Source of the DNA: an uncultured Bacilli bacterium
Lineage (GTDB): Bacteria; Bacillota_I; Bacilli_A; Mycoplasmatales; Mycoplasmoidaceae
Assembly (NCBI GenBank): GCA_904501665.1
Contig: CAJGBT010000037.1
Coordinates: 1 to 5,927 of the forward strand
Length of the DNA: 5,927 nucleotides
Direction of reading: 5' to 3'
Position numbers and translations under genes: made by a program. Shown in pieces: positions 1 through 5,827 of this stretch; the first letter of the stretch is position 1, and each line of letters opens with the position of its first letter. The notes beneath the pieces were generated by a model. It saw only the letters and a program-made list of their open reading frames with translations, was not told where the DNA came from and did not search any database.

Positions 1-315
1 GTACAACTAAATATGACAAATTATGTTGAATTTCACAATAATAAAAGATTAACCAAAATAGATGGTAAATGATTTACACCTACTGAATATGAAAAAAATT
101 TATATAATGAAAGTGGGCAATTTATTTAAAACTGTCTATATCCAAATTTAAAATATGAAATTTTAAATTTTTCAAAAGAAATCAAGTATACTGATGATCA
201 TTTAGGTGAAACATATGAAAATGTTGTTTTTTTTAAAATTAAATTAATTGATAAAAACAACACTACAATTAAGGCAACTAGCAAATATACATATTTTCTT
301 TATCCATTTAAATAA
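1..315 (+). pseudogene. 3' part of unrecognised protein gene with in-frame TAA
   Basis: Reading frame 1 is open from the left edge to a TAA at 313-315 except for one TAA at 127-129. TGA at 70-72 reads as Trp in the segment GKWFTPTEYEK, and the 61 codons after the internal stop stay open in the same frame, ending TSKYTYFLYPFK. That pattern suggests one protein broken by a single nonsense change (for example CAA or GAA to TAA), or a sequencing error. The visible part is rich in Asn, Lys, Tyr and Phe and has no membrane segment or motif I recognise. It would suit the C-terminal end of a mycoplasma surface protein or lipoprotein, but the N-terminus is outside the window, so this is a guess. No ATG with a good Shine-Dalgarno follows the stop, so the downstream part is probably not a separate gene. 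Its end overlaps the convergent phosphatase gene by 8 bp. Confidence 0.5.
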
Positions 316-760
316 ATTTTTGTTCTTTTAAAAAGTTCAAAATTGCATTTGATAAAATCTTATAAGTTTCATCAAAATTATTTGTATATCATGGATCTGG
401 TACTTCACTATAGTCAAAATCACTATATTCAATAATTTTTTTGATTTTGATTTTATTGTTATCAAATAACTTCTTAATAACATCTTGATAATTTTGATTA
501 TCCATTACTAAAATATAATCATAGTCATCAATATTAATTTTACTAATTGGCTTAGAAGTGAAATTATCTATATTAATTTTGTTTTTTAATAATGTTTGTT
601 TTGTACTATAATGCATATTCTCACCTTCATGGTAATTAGTAGTACCACAACTATCAACTATTAAATTATTTATTTTATATTTTTTTATAAAGTCTTTAGC
701 TATCATTTCAGCCATAGGTGAACGACAAATATTACCTAAACATACAAAGATAATTTTCAT
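308..760 (-). CDS. Low-molecular-weight protein tyrosine phosphatase
   Basis: This 150-aa cytoplasmic phosphatase is the usual size for the LMW-PTP family, which hydrolyses phosphotyrosine (in some bacteria phosphoarginine) through a cysteinyl-phosphate intermediate. The P-loop is at the N-terminus: C7-LGNIC-R13-S14, the CX5R(S/T) signature, with the nucleophile at Cys7 and phosphate-binding Arg13. The general acid is Asp122 in the C-terminal motif DPWY; its Trp is a TGA codon. Reading TGA as stop would cut the protein just after D122-P123 and lose the last helix, so the gene runs on to the TAA at 308-310. The ATG at 758-760 has AAGGAA eight bases upstream and lies 9 nt after the pgsA stop, so the gene is probably co-transcribed with pgsA and asnS. 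No kinase is visible nearby and the substrate is unknown. Confidence 0.93.
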
Positions 761-769
761 ACTAATTCC

Positions 770-1393
770 TTAATTTTTATTTCCTAATATTTTCATATAT
801 GAGATACCATATACAACCCCAGATAAAACACTAACTAAAACACTAATATAGGTAAATAAATTTAATACTCCTCATTTTCATCAAATAACTTCATTTAAAT
901 AAGAACCAAAGAATAAAAGGATAATAATTGCTATGATTTGAAAAACTGTTTTTAATTTACCATAAAAATTAGCTGGAATAATAATTGATTGTTTAGATGC
1001 ATACATTCTTAAACCATCCACAATAATATCACGTAAAATAAAGACTATGACTATTGAAAAGTGGGTAAGATTTTTTGAAGCCAATAATATAAAACAACTA
1101 TTAATTAAAATTTTATCTGCAAGTGGATCTCAAAATTTACCAAAATTAGATGTCCAATTAAATTTTCTAGATAAATATCCATCTAAAAAATCACTTGCTG
1201 AAGCAATAATAAACAAAATCCCAATTATAATTTGATTTCAATAAATTGATAAATGTTGATTATCAATATTAAATGAATAAGCAATTGGTAAATTGTCAAT
1301 AAAGAAAAAAACAATAATAGGAATTGTTAAAATAATTCTTAATATTGTTAATCAATTAGGAATGCTACTTTTTTTAAAACTTAATATTGCCAT
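770..1393 (-). CDS. pgsA: CDP-diacylglycerol-glycerol-3-phosphate 3-phosphatidyltransferase
   Basis: This 207-aa integral membrane enzyme transfers the phosphatidyl group from CDP-diacylglycerol to glycerol-3-phosphate, the committed step to phosphatidylglycerol and cardiolipin. The CDP-alcohol phosphatidyltransferase signature D-x2-D-G-x2-A-R-x8-G-x3-D-x3-D is present as D68, D71-G72, S75-R76, G85, D89 and D93, with Ser in place of the usual Ala. The N-terminus (IPNWLTILRI, residues 11-20) is typical of PgsA. Hydrophobic stretches follow at about 20-32, 55-66, 98-118, 150-165 and 180-195. Several Trp residues are TGA, including three near the C-terminal third (WWKW), so a standard-code reading would leave only fragments. 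The ATG at 1391-1393 lies inside the asnS 3' end (20-bp overlap in another frame), implying translational coupling. In the M. genitalium genome asnS and pgsA are also adjacent, as I recall. Confidence 0.93.
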
Positions 1394-2735
1394 GAGTCCG
1401 TGGAAAAGGAATTGTATCCCTAATATTATTCACTCCTGTTAAAAACATAATCAAACGTTCAAAGCCTAAACCAAAACCAGATGACTTATAATAACCATAC
1501 TTTCTTAAATCTAAATATCATTGTAATTCTTCAATATTAATATTAGTATTACTTGCTTTTTTAAAAATAGTTTGATAATCAGCTTCTCGTTCACTACCTC
1601 CGCAAAGTTCACCTACACTAGGTACTAAAAGATCAACACCAGCAACTGTTTTGTTATCACTATTTTCCTTCATATAAAATGCTTTTAGTGCACTTGGATA
1701 ATTAAAAACAAATGTTGGTTTATTAAAATGTTGTTCACAAATATATCTTTCATGTTCAGACTCAAGATCCATCCCTCATTTGATATTGTTATTTTCAAAC
1801 TTTATTTTATTTTCTTCTTTTGCATTTATTAAAATTTCAATAGCATCAGAGTAGCTTAATCTTTCAAATTTTTCATTAATAATTTTATCTAGACGTTGTT
1901 TAATATCTTTTTCAACAAATTCATTAAAAAAATTAATTTCTTCAGCACAAGTTTTAATATATTTGCTAGTAACTTTTTTTAACATATCTTCCATTAGATC
2001 CATTAAACCATTGATATCTAAAAAAGAAATTTCTGGTTCTAGCATTCAAAATTCTGCAGCATGTCTTGATGTGTGTGATTTTTCTGCACGAAATTGAGGA
2101 CCAAAGGTAAAAATTTTTTTAAAAGTTAATGCATAAGCTTCACCATGCAATTGTCCAGTAACAGATAAAGTTGTTTTAAGATTAAAAAATTCTTTATTAT
2201 CAACTTTTGCTAAATAAAAAGATTCTCCTGCACCTTCTGCATCATTAGAAGTTAAAACAGGTGTGGTTACTCAAATAAAATCATTATCAAAAAAATAATC
2301 ATTTAATAATTTAAATAATTTGCTTCTTACTCTCATTACATTACCTAATAAATTTGTAGATGCTCTTAAATGAGCAATCTCTCTTAAATATTCAACAGTG
2401 TGTCTTTTCTTTTGTAATGGATAAGTATCATCTGCTTGTTTTAATACTAAACATTCAGATAATAAGATTTCAAATGGTTGCTTCGCATTAGGAGTAAGCA
2501 AAATTTTACCTTTCGCATGAATTGCAGATCCAGTGCTAACTTTTTTTACTTGCTCAAAACCAATGGTAATTTCCTTCTTATAAACTAATTGAATATTTTG
2601 GCAACTACTACCATCGCTAAAAGCAATGAAACCAAAATTACCATTATCACGATTAGATTTAACTCATCCTTCGATTATAACTTCTTTGATATTTCTAAAA
2701 TTACTTAAAATCTCTTTATTACTTATTATGTTCAT
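1374..2735 (-). CDS. asnS: Asparaginyl-tRNA synthetase
   Basis: This 453-aa class IIb aminoacyl-tRNA synthetase charges tRNA-Asn with asparagine. It has an N-terminal OB-fold anticodon-binding domain (about residues 15-105, including IEGWVKSNRDNG) and then the class II catalytic core. Motif 2 begins at F215-R216-A217-E218 and is followed by the AsnRS/AspRS-type HTSRH segment. GGSERE is at 379-384. Motif 3, GFGLGFERL, has its ATP-binding Arg at 427, and the C-terminus reads IRDTIPFPRT as in bacterial AsnRS. Four segments separated by TGA codons join in one frame, so TGA is Trp. The ATG at 2733-2735 is the only sensible start near the OB fold. No Shine-Dalgarno precedes it; a TAAAAT hexamer at 2746-2751 could be a -10 box for a nearly leaderless mRNA, or the gene may be read through from upstream. 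AsnRS rather than AspRS is favoured by length and by lack of the AspRS insertion domain. Confidence 0.96.
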
Positions 2736-2767
2736 ATATGGATATATTTTACTTGATTTAATTTTAT

Positions 2768-3087
2768 TTATAAACCTAATTCTTTTTTGATAGTTGGACA
2801 ATTTTTAATTTGTCTAATATCTTCTTTTACTGCTATCATTTCAATTTTTAATTGTTGGATATCTGATTTCATAACTTGCATATCAGATTTCATTTCTTTT
2901 ACTTCACTAGTTACATTTAATATTAATTCTCTTATTGTGGGCTGTTTATTCATTGTTTGCTTACTAAAATCTATATATACTTTGATTGATGCATCTAAAC
3001 AATCATTCTTAGATGCTTCATTAATATTATAGTGCTATTATATTGCTTCAGTAATATTAAAATTTCATTTTTTGATATTTTTGACAT
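2768..3087 (-). pseudogene. DUF16-like coiled-coil gene, copy 1, frameshifted
   Basis: This is a paralogue of the gene at 3712-4020. It starts MSKISKNEILILLKQYN from the ATG at 3085-3087, after which an 11-bp insertion (TATTAT AGTGC TATTAT context near 3030-3046 on the plus strand) shifts the frame to an early TAG. The original frame resumes as EASKNDCLDASIK and runs to the TAA at 2768-2770. Only ATG 2951-2953 could begin the downstream part, giving 61 aa, with no clear Shine-Dalgarno. That part has heptad-like repeats (EMKSDMQVMKSDIQQLKIEM) predicting a coiled coil and ends in the shared tag NCPTIKKEL-GL. Intact upstream signals match copy 3, so the gene was probably functional once. It resembles the M. 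pneumoniae DUF16/UPF0134 proteins in size and architecture; membership is an inference. Function unknown. Confidence 0.7.
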
Positions 3088-3099
3088 ATTTTAACCTCA

Positions 3100-3126
3100 T
3101 CTATAACTAAGGTAAAAAATTTTCAA
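3100..3126 (-). promoter_or_regulatory. Candidate promoter of coiled-coil copy 1
   Basis: On the minus strand TTGAAA (3121-3126) and TATAGA (3100-3105) are separated by 15 bp, and an AGGTTA Shine-Dalgarno-like element follows just before the ATG. The identical arrangement precedes copy 3. The spacing is shorter than the ideal 17 bp and such hexamers are common in AT-rich DNA; conservation between copies is the main support. Confidence 0.35.
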
Positions 3127-3142
3127 ATTTTTGCAAAAATTT
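3125..3142. repeat. 18-bp perfect palindrome, site 1
   Basis: AAATTTTTGCAAAAATTT is its own reverse complement with no spacer. It lies 37 bp upstream of the copy 1 ATG and about 32 bp beyond the copy 2 stop. On the minus strand it sits inside a longer interrupted palindrome (AATTTTC before and GAAAATT after, with one unpaired T) followed by a T run, so it could double as a weak terminator for copy 2. An operator or nucleoid-protein site upstream of each paralogue is the alternative. Confidence 0.75.
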
Positions 3143-3174
3143 AGAAAATTGCTTAAAAAAAGTAAATTTTTAAA

Positions 3175-3543
3175 CTATAAAGCTAATTCTTTTTTAATAG
3201 TTGGACAATTTTCAATTCTATCCAATCGGTAATTAATTTGTTTGATATCTTTCTTTATTTCTATCATCTCTGTTTTAATTTCTTTTTGTTGCTCTTCCAC
3301 ATGATCTAGTCTGACTTCAATGTTATCTAACCGAGCGTTAATTGGTTGTAGTAACTCTTGTAATTGTTGTAATTGCAACTCACTAAACCCTTGATTTTGA
3401 TTGTTATTTGATGATTTCATAATTTCTGTTCCTAAATAAATAGTTCATTGAGCAGCATTTTCATCTTCATGTACTTTAATAGCATAGTTTCATGTCCTAT
3501 TCCTTAAAGCTACTAGAAAAGCTTTCTTATTAAATTTAATCAT
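3175..3543 (-). CDS. DUF16-like coiled-coil protein, copy 2
   Basis: This codes for 122 aa of unknown function. The start is the ATG at 3541-3543, not the internal ATG at 3418-3420: reading TGA as Trp at residues 18 and 33 gives a continuous N-terminal domain (MIKFNKKAFLVALRNRTW then YAIKVHEDENAAQWTIYLG), and a strong AAAAGGAG lies 7 nt upstream. After this roughly 41-residue domain, unlike that of copies 1 and 3, come a Gln/Asn-rich linker (about 43-70) and an amphipathic heptad region (about 71-110, with repeats such as RLDNIEVRLDHVEE) that predicts a coiled coil. The C-terminal tag is ENCPTIKKEL-AL. There is no signal peptide or membrane segment, so it is probably cytoplasmic. The architecture recalls the multicopy DUF16/UPF0134 family of M. 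pneumoniae; this is by inspection, not a profile hit. Confidence 0.8.
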
Positions 3544-3550
3544 AAAATGA

Positions 3551-3615
3551 CTCCTTTTAATTTAATTTCAATTTTTAATAGTATCTATTAAATATCTCTA
3601 TCTTAAATAAAGGAG
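3551..3615 (-). promoter_or_regulatory. Copy 2 leader with Shine-Dalgarno and matching anti-SD
   Basis: On the minus strand the ribosome binding site AAAGGAG (plus-strand 3551-3557) is preceded by CTCCTTT (plus-strand 3609-3615), its exact 7-nt complement, within TTTCCTCCTTT, which mimics the anti-Shine-Dalgarno end of 16S rRNA. Pairing would mask the binding site with a loop of about 51 nt. A separate short inverted repeat, AATATCT/AGATATT (3591-3597 and 3619-3625), spans the same element and could compete. This is inferred RNA structure; copies 1 and 3 lack it. Confidence 0.3.
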
Positions 3616-3653
3616 GAAAGATATTATTTTTCATTTTTATTTGTCTAAAAGTG

Positions 3654-3671
3654 AAATTTTTGCAAAAATTT
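3654..3671. repeat. 18-bp perfect palindrome, site 2
   Basis: The same AAATTTTTGCAAAAATTT sequence lies 110 bp upstream of the copy 2 ATG and 40 bp past the copy 3 stop. Unlike sites 1 and 3 it is not embedded in the conserved TATAGA leader, so the palindrome is retained beyond the block duplicated as repeat A. Confidence 0.75.
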
Positions 3672-3711
3672 AAAAAATTTTAGTCTATATATTAATAAAT
3701 AAAAAATTAAT

Positions 3712-4020
3712 TTAAACAGTAAGTTCTTTTTTAATGGTTGGACAATTTTCAATTCTATCCAATCGATAATTAATTTGTTTGATATCTTCTTCCACATGAT
3801 CTAGTCTAACTTCAATTTTATCTAGTCGTCCATTGATTTGTTTTACTTCACTAGTTACATTTAATATTAATTCTCTTATTGTGGGTTGTTTATTCATTTT
3901 TTGATCACCAAATTTAATGTTAACTTCAATTGATCCATCTAAACAATCATTCTTAGATGCTTCATTAATATTATATTGCTTCAGTAATTTTAAGATTTCA
4001 TTTTTTGATATTTTTGACAT
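3712..4020 (-). CDS. DUF16-like coiled-coil protein, copy 3 (mosaic)
   Basis: This codes for 102 aa, intact, of unknown function. Residues 1-60 (MSKISKNEILKLLKQYN to NVTSEVK) match copy 1, while the remainder (RLDKIEVRLDHVEE, DIKQINYRLDRIENCPTIKKEL) matches copy 2, so the gene reads as a recombinant of the two. Compared with copy 2 it lacks 14 residues (QQKEIKTEMIEIKK, 42 nt), exactly two heptads, which keeps the coiled-coil register. The first 40 residues are mixed helical/charged, the second half is a predicted coiled coil, and the last two residues (TV) vary between copies. An AGGTGA lies just before the ATG. There is no signal peptide or membrane segment. It is the outermost gene of the minus-strand tandem and diverges from rpsB. 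Confidence 0.8.
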   Translation of the reverse strand: MSKISKNEILKLLKQYNINEASKNDCLDGSIEVNIKFGDQKMNKQPTIRELILNVTSEVKQINGRLDKIEVRLDHVEEDIKQINYRLDRIENCPTIKKELTV

Positions 4021-4032
4021 ATTTTCACCTCA

Positions 4033-4059
4033 TCTATAACTAAGGTAAAAAAATTTCAA
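4033..4059 (-). promoter_or_regulatory. Candidate promoter of coiled-coil copy 3
   Basis: On the minus strand TTGAAA (4054-4059) and TATAGA (4033-4038) are 15 bp apart, followed by AGGTGA four bases before the ATG. It is the same arrangement as copy 1. The upstream hexamer abuts the 18-bp palindrome, so a protein bound there would overlap the -35 region. Assignment rests on conservation between copies. Confidence 0.35.
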
Positions 4060-4075
4060 ATTTTTGCAAAAATTT
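4058..4075. repeat. 18-bp perfect palindrome, site 3
   Basis: AAATTTTTGCAAAAATTT again, 37 bp upstream of the copy 3 ATG. No minus-strand gene is seen immediately upstream of this site, which makes a terminator role less natural here and favours an upstream regulatory or recombination role. Confidence 0.75.
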
Positions 4076-4370
4076 TAAAAAATCTATGAAAAACAAAAAT
4101 GTCTTGCTATTTTTTAGCAAAACAAGCAATGAAAAGGAAAATAAATGTATTTTATTAAAATTTATTAACTTAATCTTCTTTTCCTTATTGATATCTAATT
4201 AGATTAAATGTTTTCTAATTAAAAATATTAAAGTTTAAACTTAACCTTTGCTTAATGCAAATAAACTATTTATGAAATTTTTTAAATTTTGAAATCATTT
4301 TCAATAAATTTAATATCATTAAAGATAATATATTATAAATTTAATTAATTCTATAAGAATTTTATTTTGT
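4076..4370. other. AT-rich intergenic region between divergent genes
   Basis: I see no protein gene, tRNA or rRNA here. Small structures are visible: a hairpin TTGCTA/TAGCAA (4104-4109 with 4115-4120), a spaced pair AAGGAAAA/TTTTCCTT (4134-4141 with 4179-4186) enclosing AATAAAT/ATTTATT, and a perfect 12-bp palindrome ATCTAATTAGAT (4193-4204). The spaced pair could fold as one interrupted long stem, but at this AT content such matches are not strong evidence of an RNA gene. The rest is low-complexity A/T sequence that must hold the upstream promoter parts of rpsB. Confidence 0.5.
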
Positions 4371-4376
4371 TATAAT
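4371..4376 (+). promoter_or_regulatory. Candidate -10 box of rpsB
   Basis: TATAAT, a perfect -10 hexamer, is preceded by TTGT, so it is not a classical extended TGN -10. No convincing -35 is seen about 17 bp upstream, which is common for mycoplasma promoters. It predicts a start near 4383 and a leader of about 47 nt. Confidence 0.6.
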
Positions 4377-4382
4377 TAATCA

Positions 4383-4399
4383 GTTATACAAAGTATAAC
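4383..4399 (+). promoter_or_regulatory. Perfect inverted repeat at predicted rpsB transcript start
   Basis: GTTATAC and GTATAAC are perfect 7-bp arms around AAA. The element begins 6 bp after the -10 box, so it would form a hairpin at the very 5' end of the rpsB mRNA, or act as an operator at the start site. S2 autoregulates through its leader in other bacteria, but the structure here is not one I recognise. The start-proximal Shine-Dalgarno-like GAAAGG (4408-4413) is unusually far from the ATG (16 nt), and the AAGG/CCTT pair at 4410-4424 could fold and shorten that distance. Confidence 0.5.
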
Positions 4400-4429
4400 A
4401 AATTAAAGAAAGGCTATATTCCTTAAATT

Positions 4430-5368
4430 ATGGAAAAATCAAGGACAAAGAAAAAATCTGAATCAAAAGAAGCAAACACTTCAATTGAAAATGCAGTTTT
4501 AGCTAATGAAGATCCTAAATCCTTCAAATCCTATGCAAATTCAGATGATAAAAATAATAATCTAATGAAGAGTGCTACTGGTTTAATTAGTGCAAGTAAA
4601 TTAATTAGTGTAGGATGTCATATTGGATTGCATCCATCAAAATGAAATCCAAAAATGAAAGCTTACATTCATGCTCGGAAAGAAACTAATGATATTATTG
4701 ATATAGTTAAAACATTAATATTTTTAAAAAGAGCATGTACTTTTTTAGAAGAATTAACTAAAGAAGGTGGTTCCCTTTTAATAGTTGGAACTCGAGGAAA
4801 AATTTTAAAAAAATATATTGAAGAAGAAGCACAAAGATCCAATTCTTTTTATGTTGTGCAAAGATGACTTGGTGGAACATTAACTAATTTTAAAAACATC
4901 AAAAAATCTATTAAAAAAATGAATGATAACTTGCAATCAATTAGTGAAGGAACAATTGAAAATTACACTAAGAAAGAACAATTGTTAATTCAAAAAGAAA
5001 CAAATAAATTAGTTAAGTTTTATGGTGGTATTAAAGATATGAGAAGATTGCCTAATGCAATTCTTATTTTAAACCCTGTTAATGATATTAATGCTATTAA
5101 AGAAGCAAGGAAATTAAACATTCCAGTTATTTCATTAGCTAATACTAATGCTGACCCACAATTGATTGATTATATTATTCCAATGAATAACAATTCTATC
5201 ACTTCAATTATTTTAATTTTAAATATCCTAATTGACTCTATTTGTAAAGTTAGAGGTGAACCAACTAAGGTTATTGATGTACCAGAGGATCAAATAGTTT
5301 TAGTTGAAAAACAACCAAAAGTAAAAAAACCAGGTGTTCACCACAAGAAATTTTCACGTAATCATTAA
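4430..5368 (+). CDS. rpsB: 30S ribosomal protein S2
   Basis: This 312-aa structural protein of the small ribosomal subunit sits on its head/body junction, contacting S1 in other bacteria. TGA codons at 4643-4645 (W72) and 4865-4867 (W146) read as Trp and join three segments into one frame. The first S2 signature is LISVGCHIGL followed by the conserved WNPKM; WLGGTLTN follows W146, and the second signature is PNAILILNPVND with IKEARKLNIPVI. The core begins near residue 50. The first 50 residues are a Lys/Ser/Asn-rich extension beyond usual S2 starts, and the C-terminus adds a basic tail (KKPGVHHKKFSRNH). An in-frame TAA at 4424-4426 excludes an upstream start. In many bacteria tsf follows rpsB; here an HU-type gene follows after 50 nt. 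Confidence 0.96.
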
Positions 5369-5418
5369 TGAAAATGATAAAATAAATATATTATTCTTAT
5401 TATCAAAAGAGGTTATAA

Positions 5419-5751
5419 ATGAACAAACATGATTCTAAAAATACACCATTGAAAAAATCAGAATTGTTAAGAGAGATAGCACAAATTGCTGATGTTAATG
5501 GTGTTCAATGTAATGCATCACAAGTAAAAATTATTCTTGAATCATATGAAAAAGTTTTATTAAAAGAATGAAAAACAAAAGGTGAATTTAAATTTTTGAA
5601 TATTGGTAAATTCAAGATTAGAAATACACCTGCTAGGGATGGTGTTAATCCATTAACTGGTGAAAAAGTTAGATATCCTGCCAAAACTGTTCCAAAGTTT
5701 ACTTTTAACAAAGCAGTTAAAGAATTTATTTTAGGAAATCTAAGAAAATAA
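5419..5751 (+). CDS. hup: HU/IHF-family DNA-binding protein
   Basis: This 110-aa small basic nucleoid protein should dimerise and bend DNA. Family features are KKSELLREIA (residues 12-21, the usual N-terminus MNKTELIxxIA), the GKFKIRN strand (63-69), the arm motif PARDGVNPLTGEKVRYPAKTVP (71-92, with intercalating Pro near 78), and the terminal helix FNKAVKEFILGN. Compared with classical 90-aa HU it has about 10 extra N-terminal residues and the flexible arm contains DGVN where HU commonly has RxGRN. W51 is TGA. The start has AAAAGAGG six bases upstream. It is 50 nt after rpsB on the same strand and ends in a strong terminator, so co-transcription is likely. HU or IHF cannot be separated confidently; an HU-like single protein is usual in mycoplasmas. 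Confidence 0.92.
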
Positions 5752-5762
5752 TTTTTAATAAG

Positions 5763-5787
5763 AAGCACCTATTGATTAGGTGCTTTT
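5763..5787 (+). terminator. Intrinsic terminator of the rpsB-hup unit
   Basis: Perfect 9-bp stem AAGCACCTA (5763-5771) and TAGGTGCTT (5777-5785) around a TTGAT loop, ending in TTTT. It starts 12 bp after the hup stop. Its position between hup and the insertion-sequence edge would also limit read-through into the transposase ORF. Confidence 0.9.
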
Positions 5788-5827
5788 ACCCAAATTGAAT
5801 TATTAAGTGCAACGCCTTTGATAAAAT

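Larger units (their letters stand above)
2897..3142 (-). repeat. Direct repeat A, copy near asnS (N-terminal module plus leader)
   Basis: This stretch aligns with 3841-4075 in the same orientation. It covers the N-terminal coding module, start codon, leader and palindrome of a coiled-coil gene. The two copies are 246 and 235 bp and the only length difference I see is the 11-bp insertion. The leader part (3081-3142 against 4014-4075) differs at about 2 of 62 positions and is better conserved than the coding part, where a patch near 2955-2990 has diverged strongly. Confidence 0.85.
3841..4075 (-). repeat. Direct repeat A, copy of the third coiled-coil gene
   Basis: This is the partner of 2897-3142. 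It holds the intact form of the N-terminal module and the same leader: TTTCAA/TCTATA elements on the plus strand, palindrome and Shine-Dalgarno. Homology appears to stop just outside the palindrome on the right, so the palindrome marks one edge of the duplicated block. Confidence 0.85.

Noticed and set aside
1047..1235. 62-codon plus-strand ORF inside pgsA
   Set aside because: It lies wholly antisense to the well-supported PgsA membrane protein and has no recognisable domain.
881..2501. Series of separate small minus-strand genes
   Set aside because: These fragments are artefacts of reading TGA as stop; with code 4 they join into PgsA and AsnRS.
2787..3032. 81-codon plus-strand ORF opposite coiled-coil copy 1
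   Set aside because: It is a hydrophobic antisense reading of a heptad-rich coding sequence, with no ribosome binding site; its composition follows from the minus-strand gene.
3609..3671. Possible plus-strand small ORF after a perfect AGGAGG
   Set aside because: There is no ATG, GTG or TTG at a suitable distance; only ATT codons follow, giving about 16 residues that run into the palindrome. The element makes more sense on the minus strand.
3125..4075. CRISPR-like array of three palindromes
   Set aside because: The spacing is hundreds of bases and irregular, and genes lie between the repeats, so it is not a repeat-spacer array.
4104..4204. Small RNA gene in the rpsB-coiled-coil intergenic region
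   Set aside because: Stems are short, AT-rich and without a clear promoter-terminator pair; they are listed only as part of the intergenic description.
5505..5768. 87-codon minus-strand ORF over hup
   Set aside because: It is antisense to the HU-type gene and its start lies within the terminator stem.
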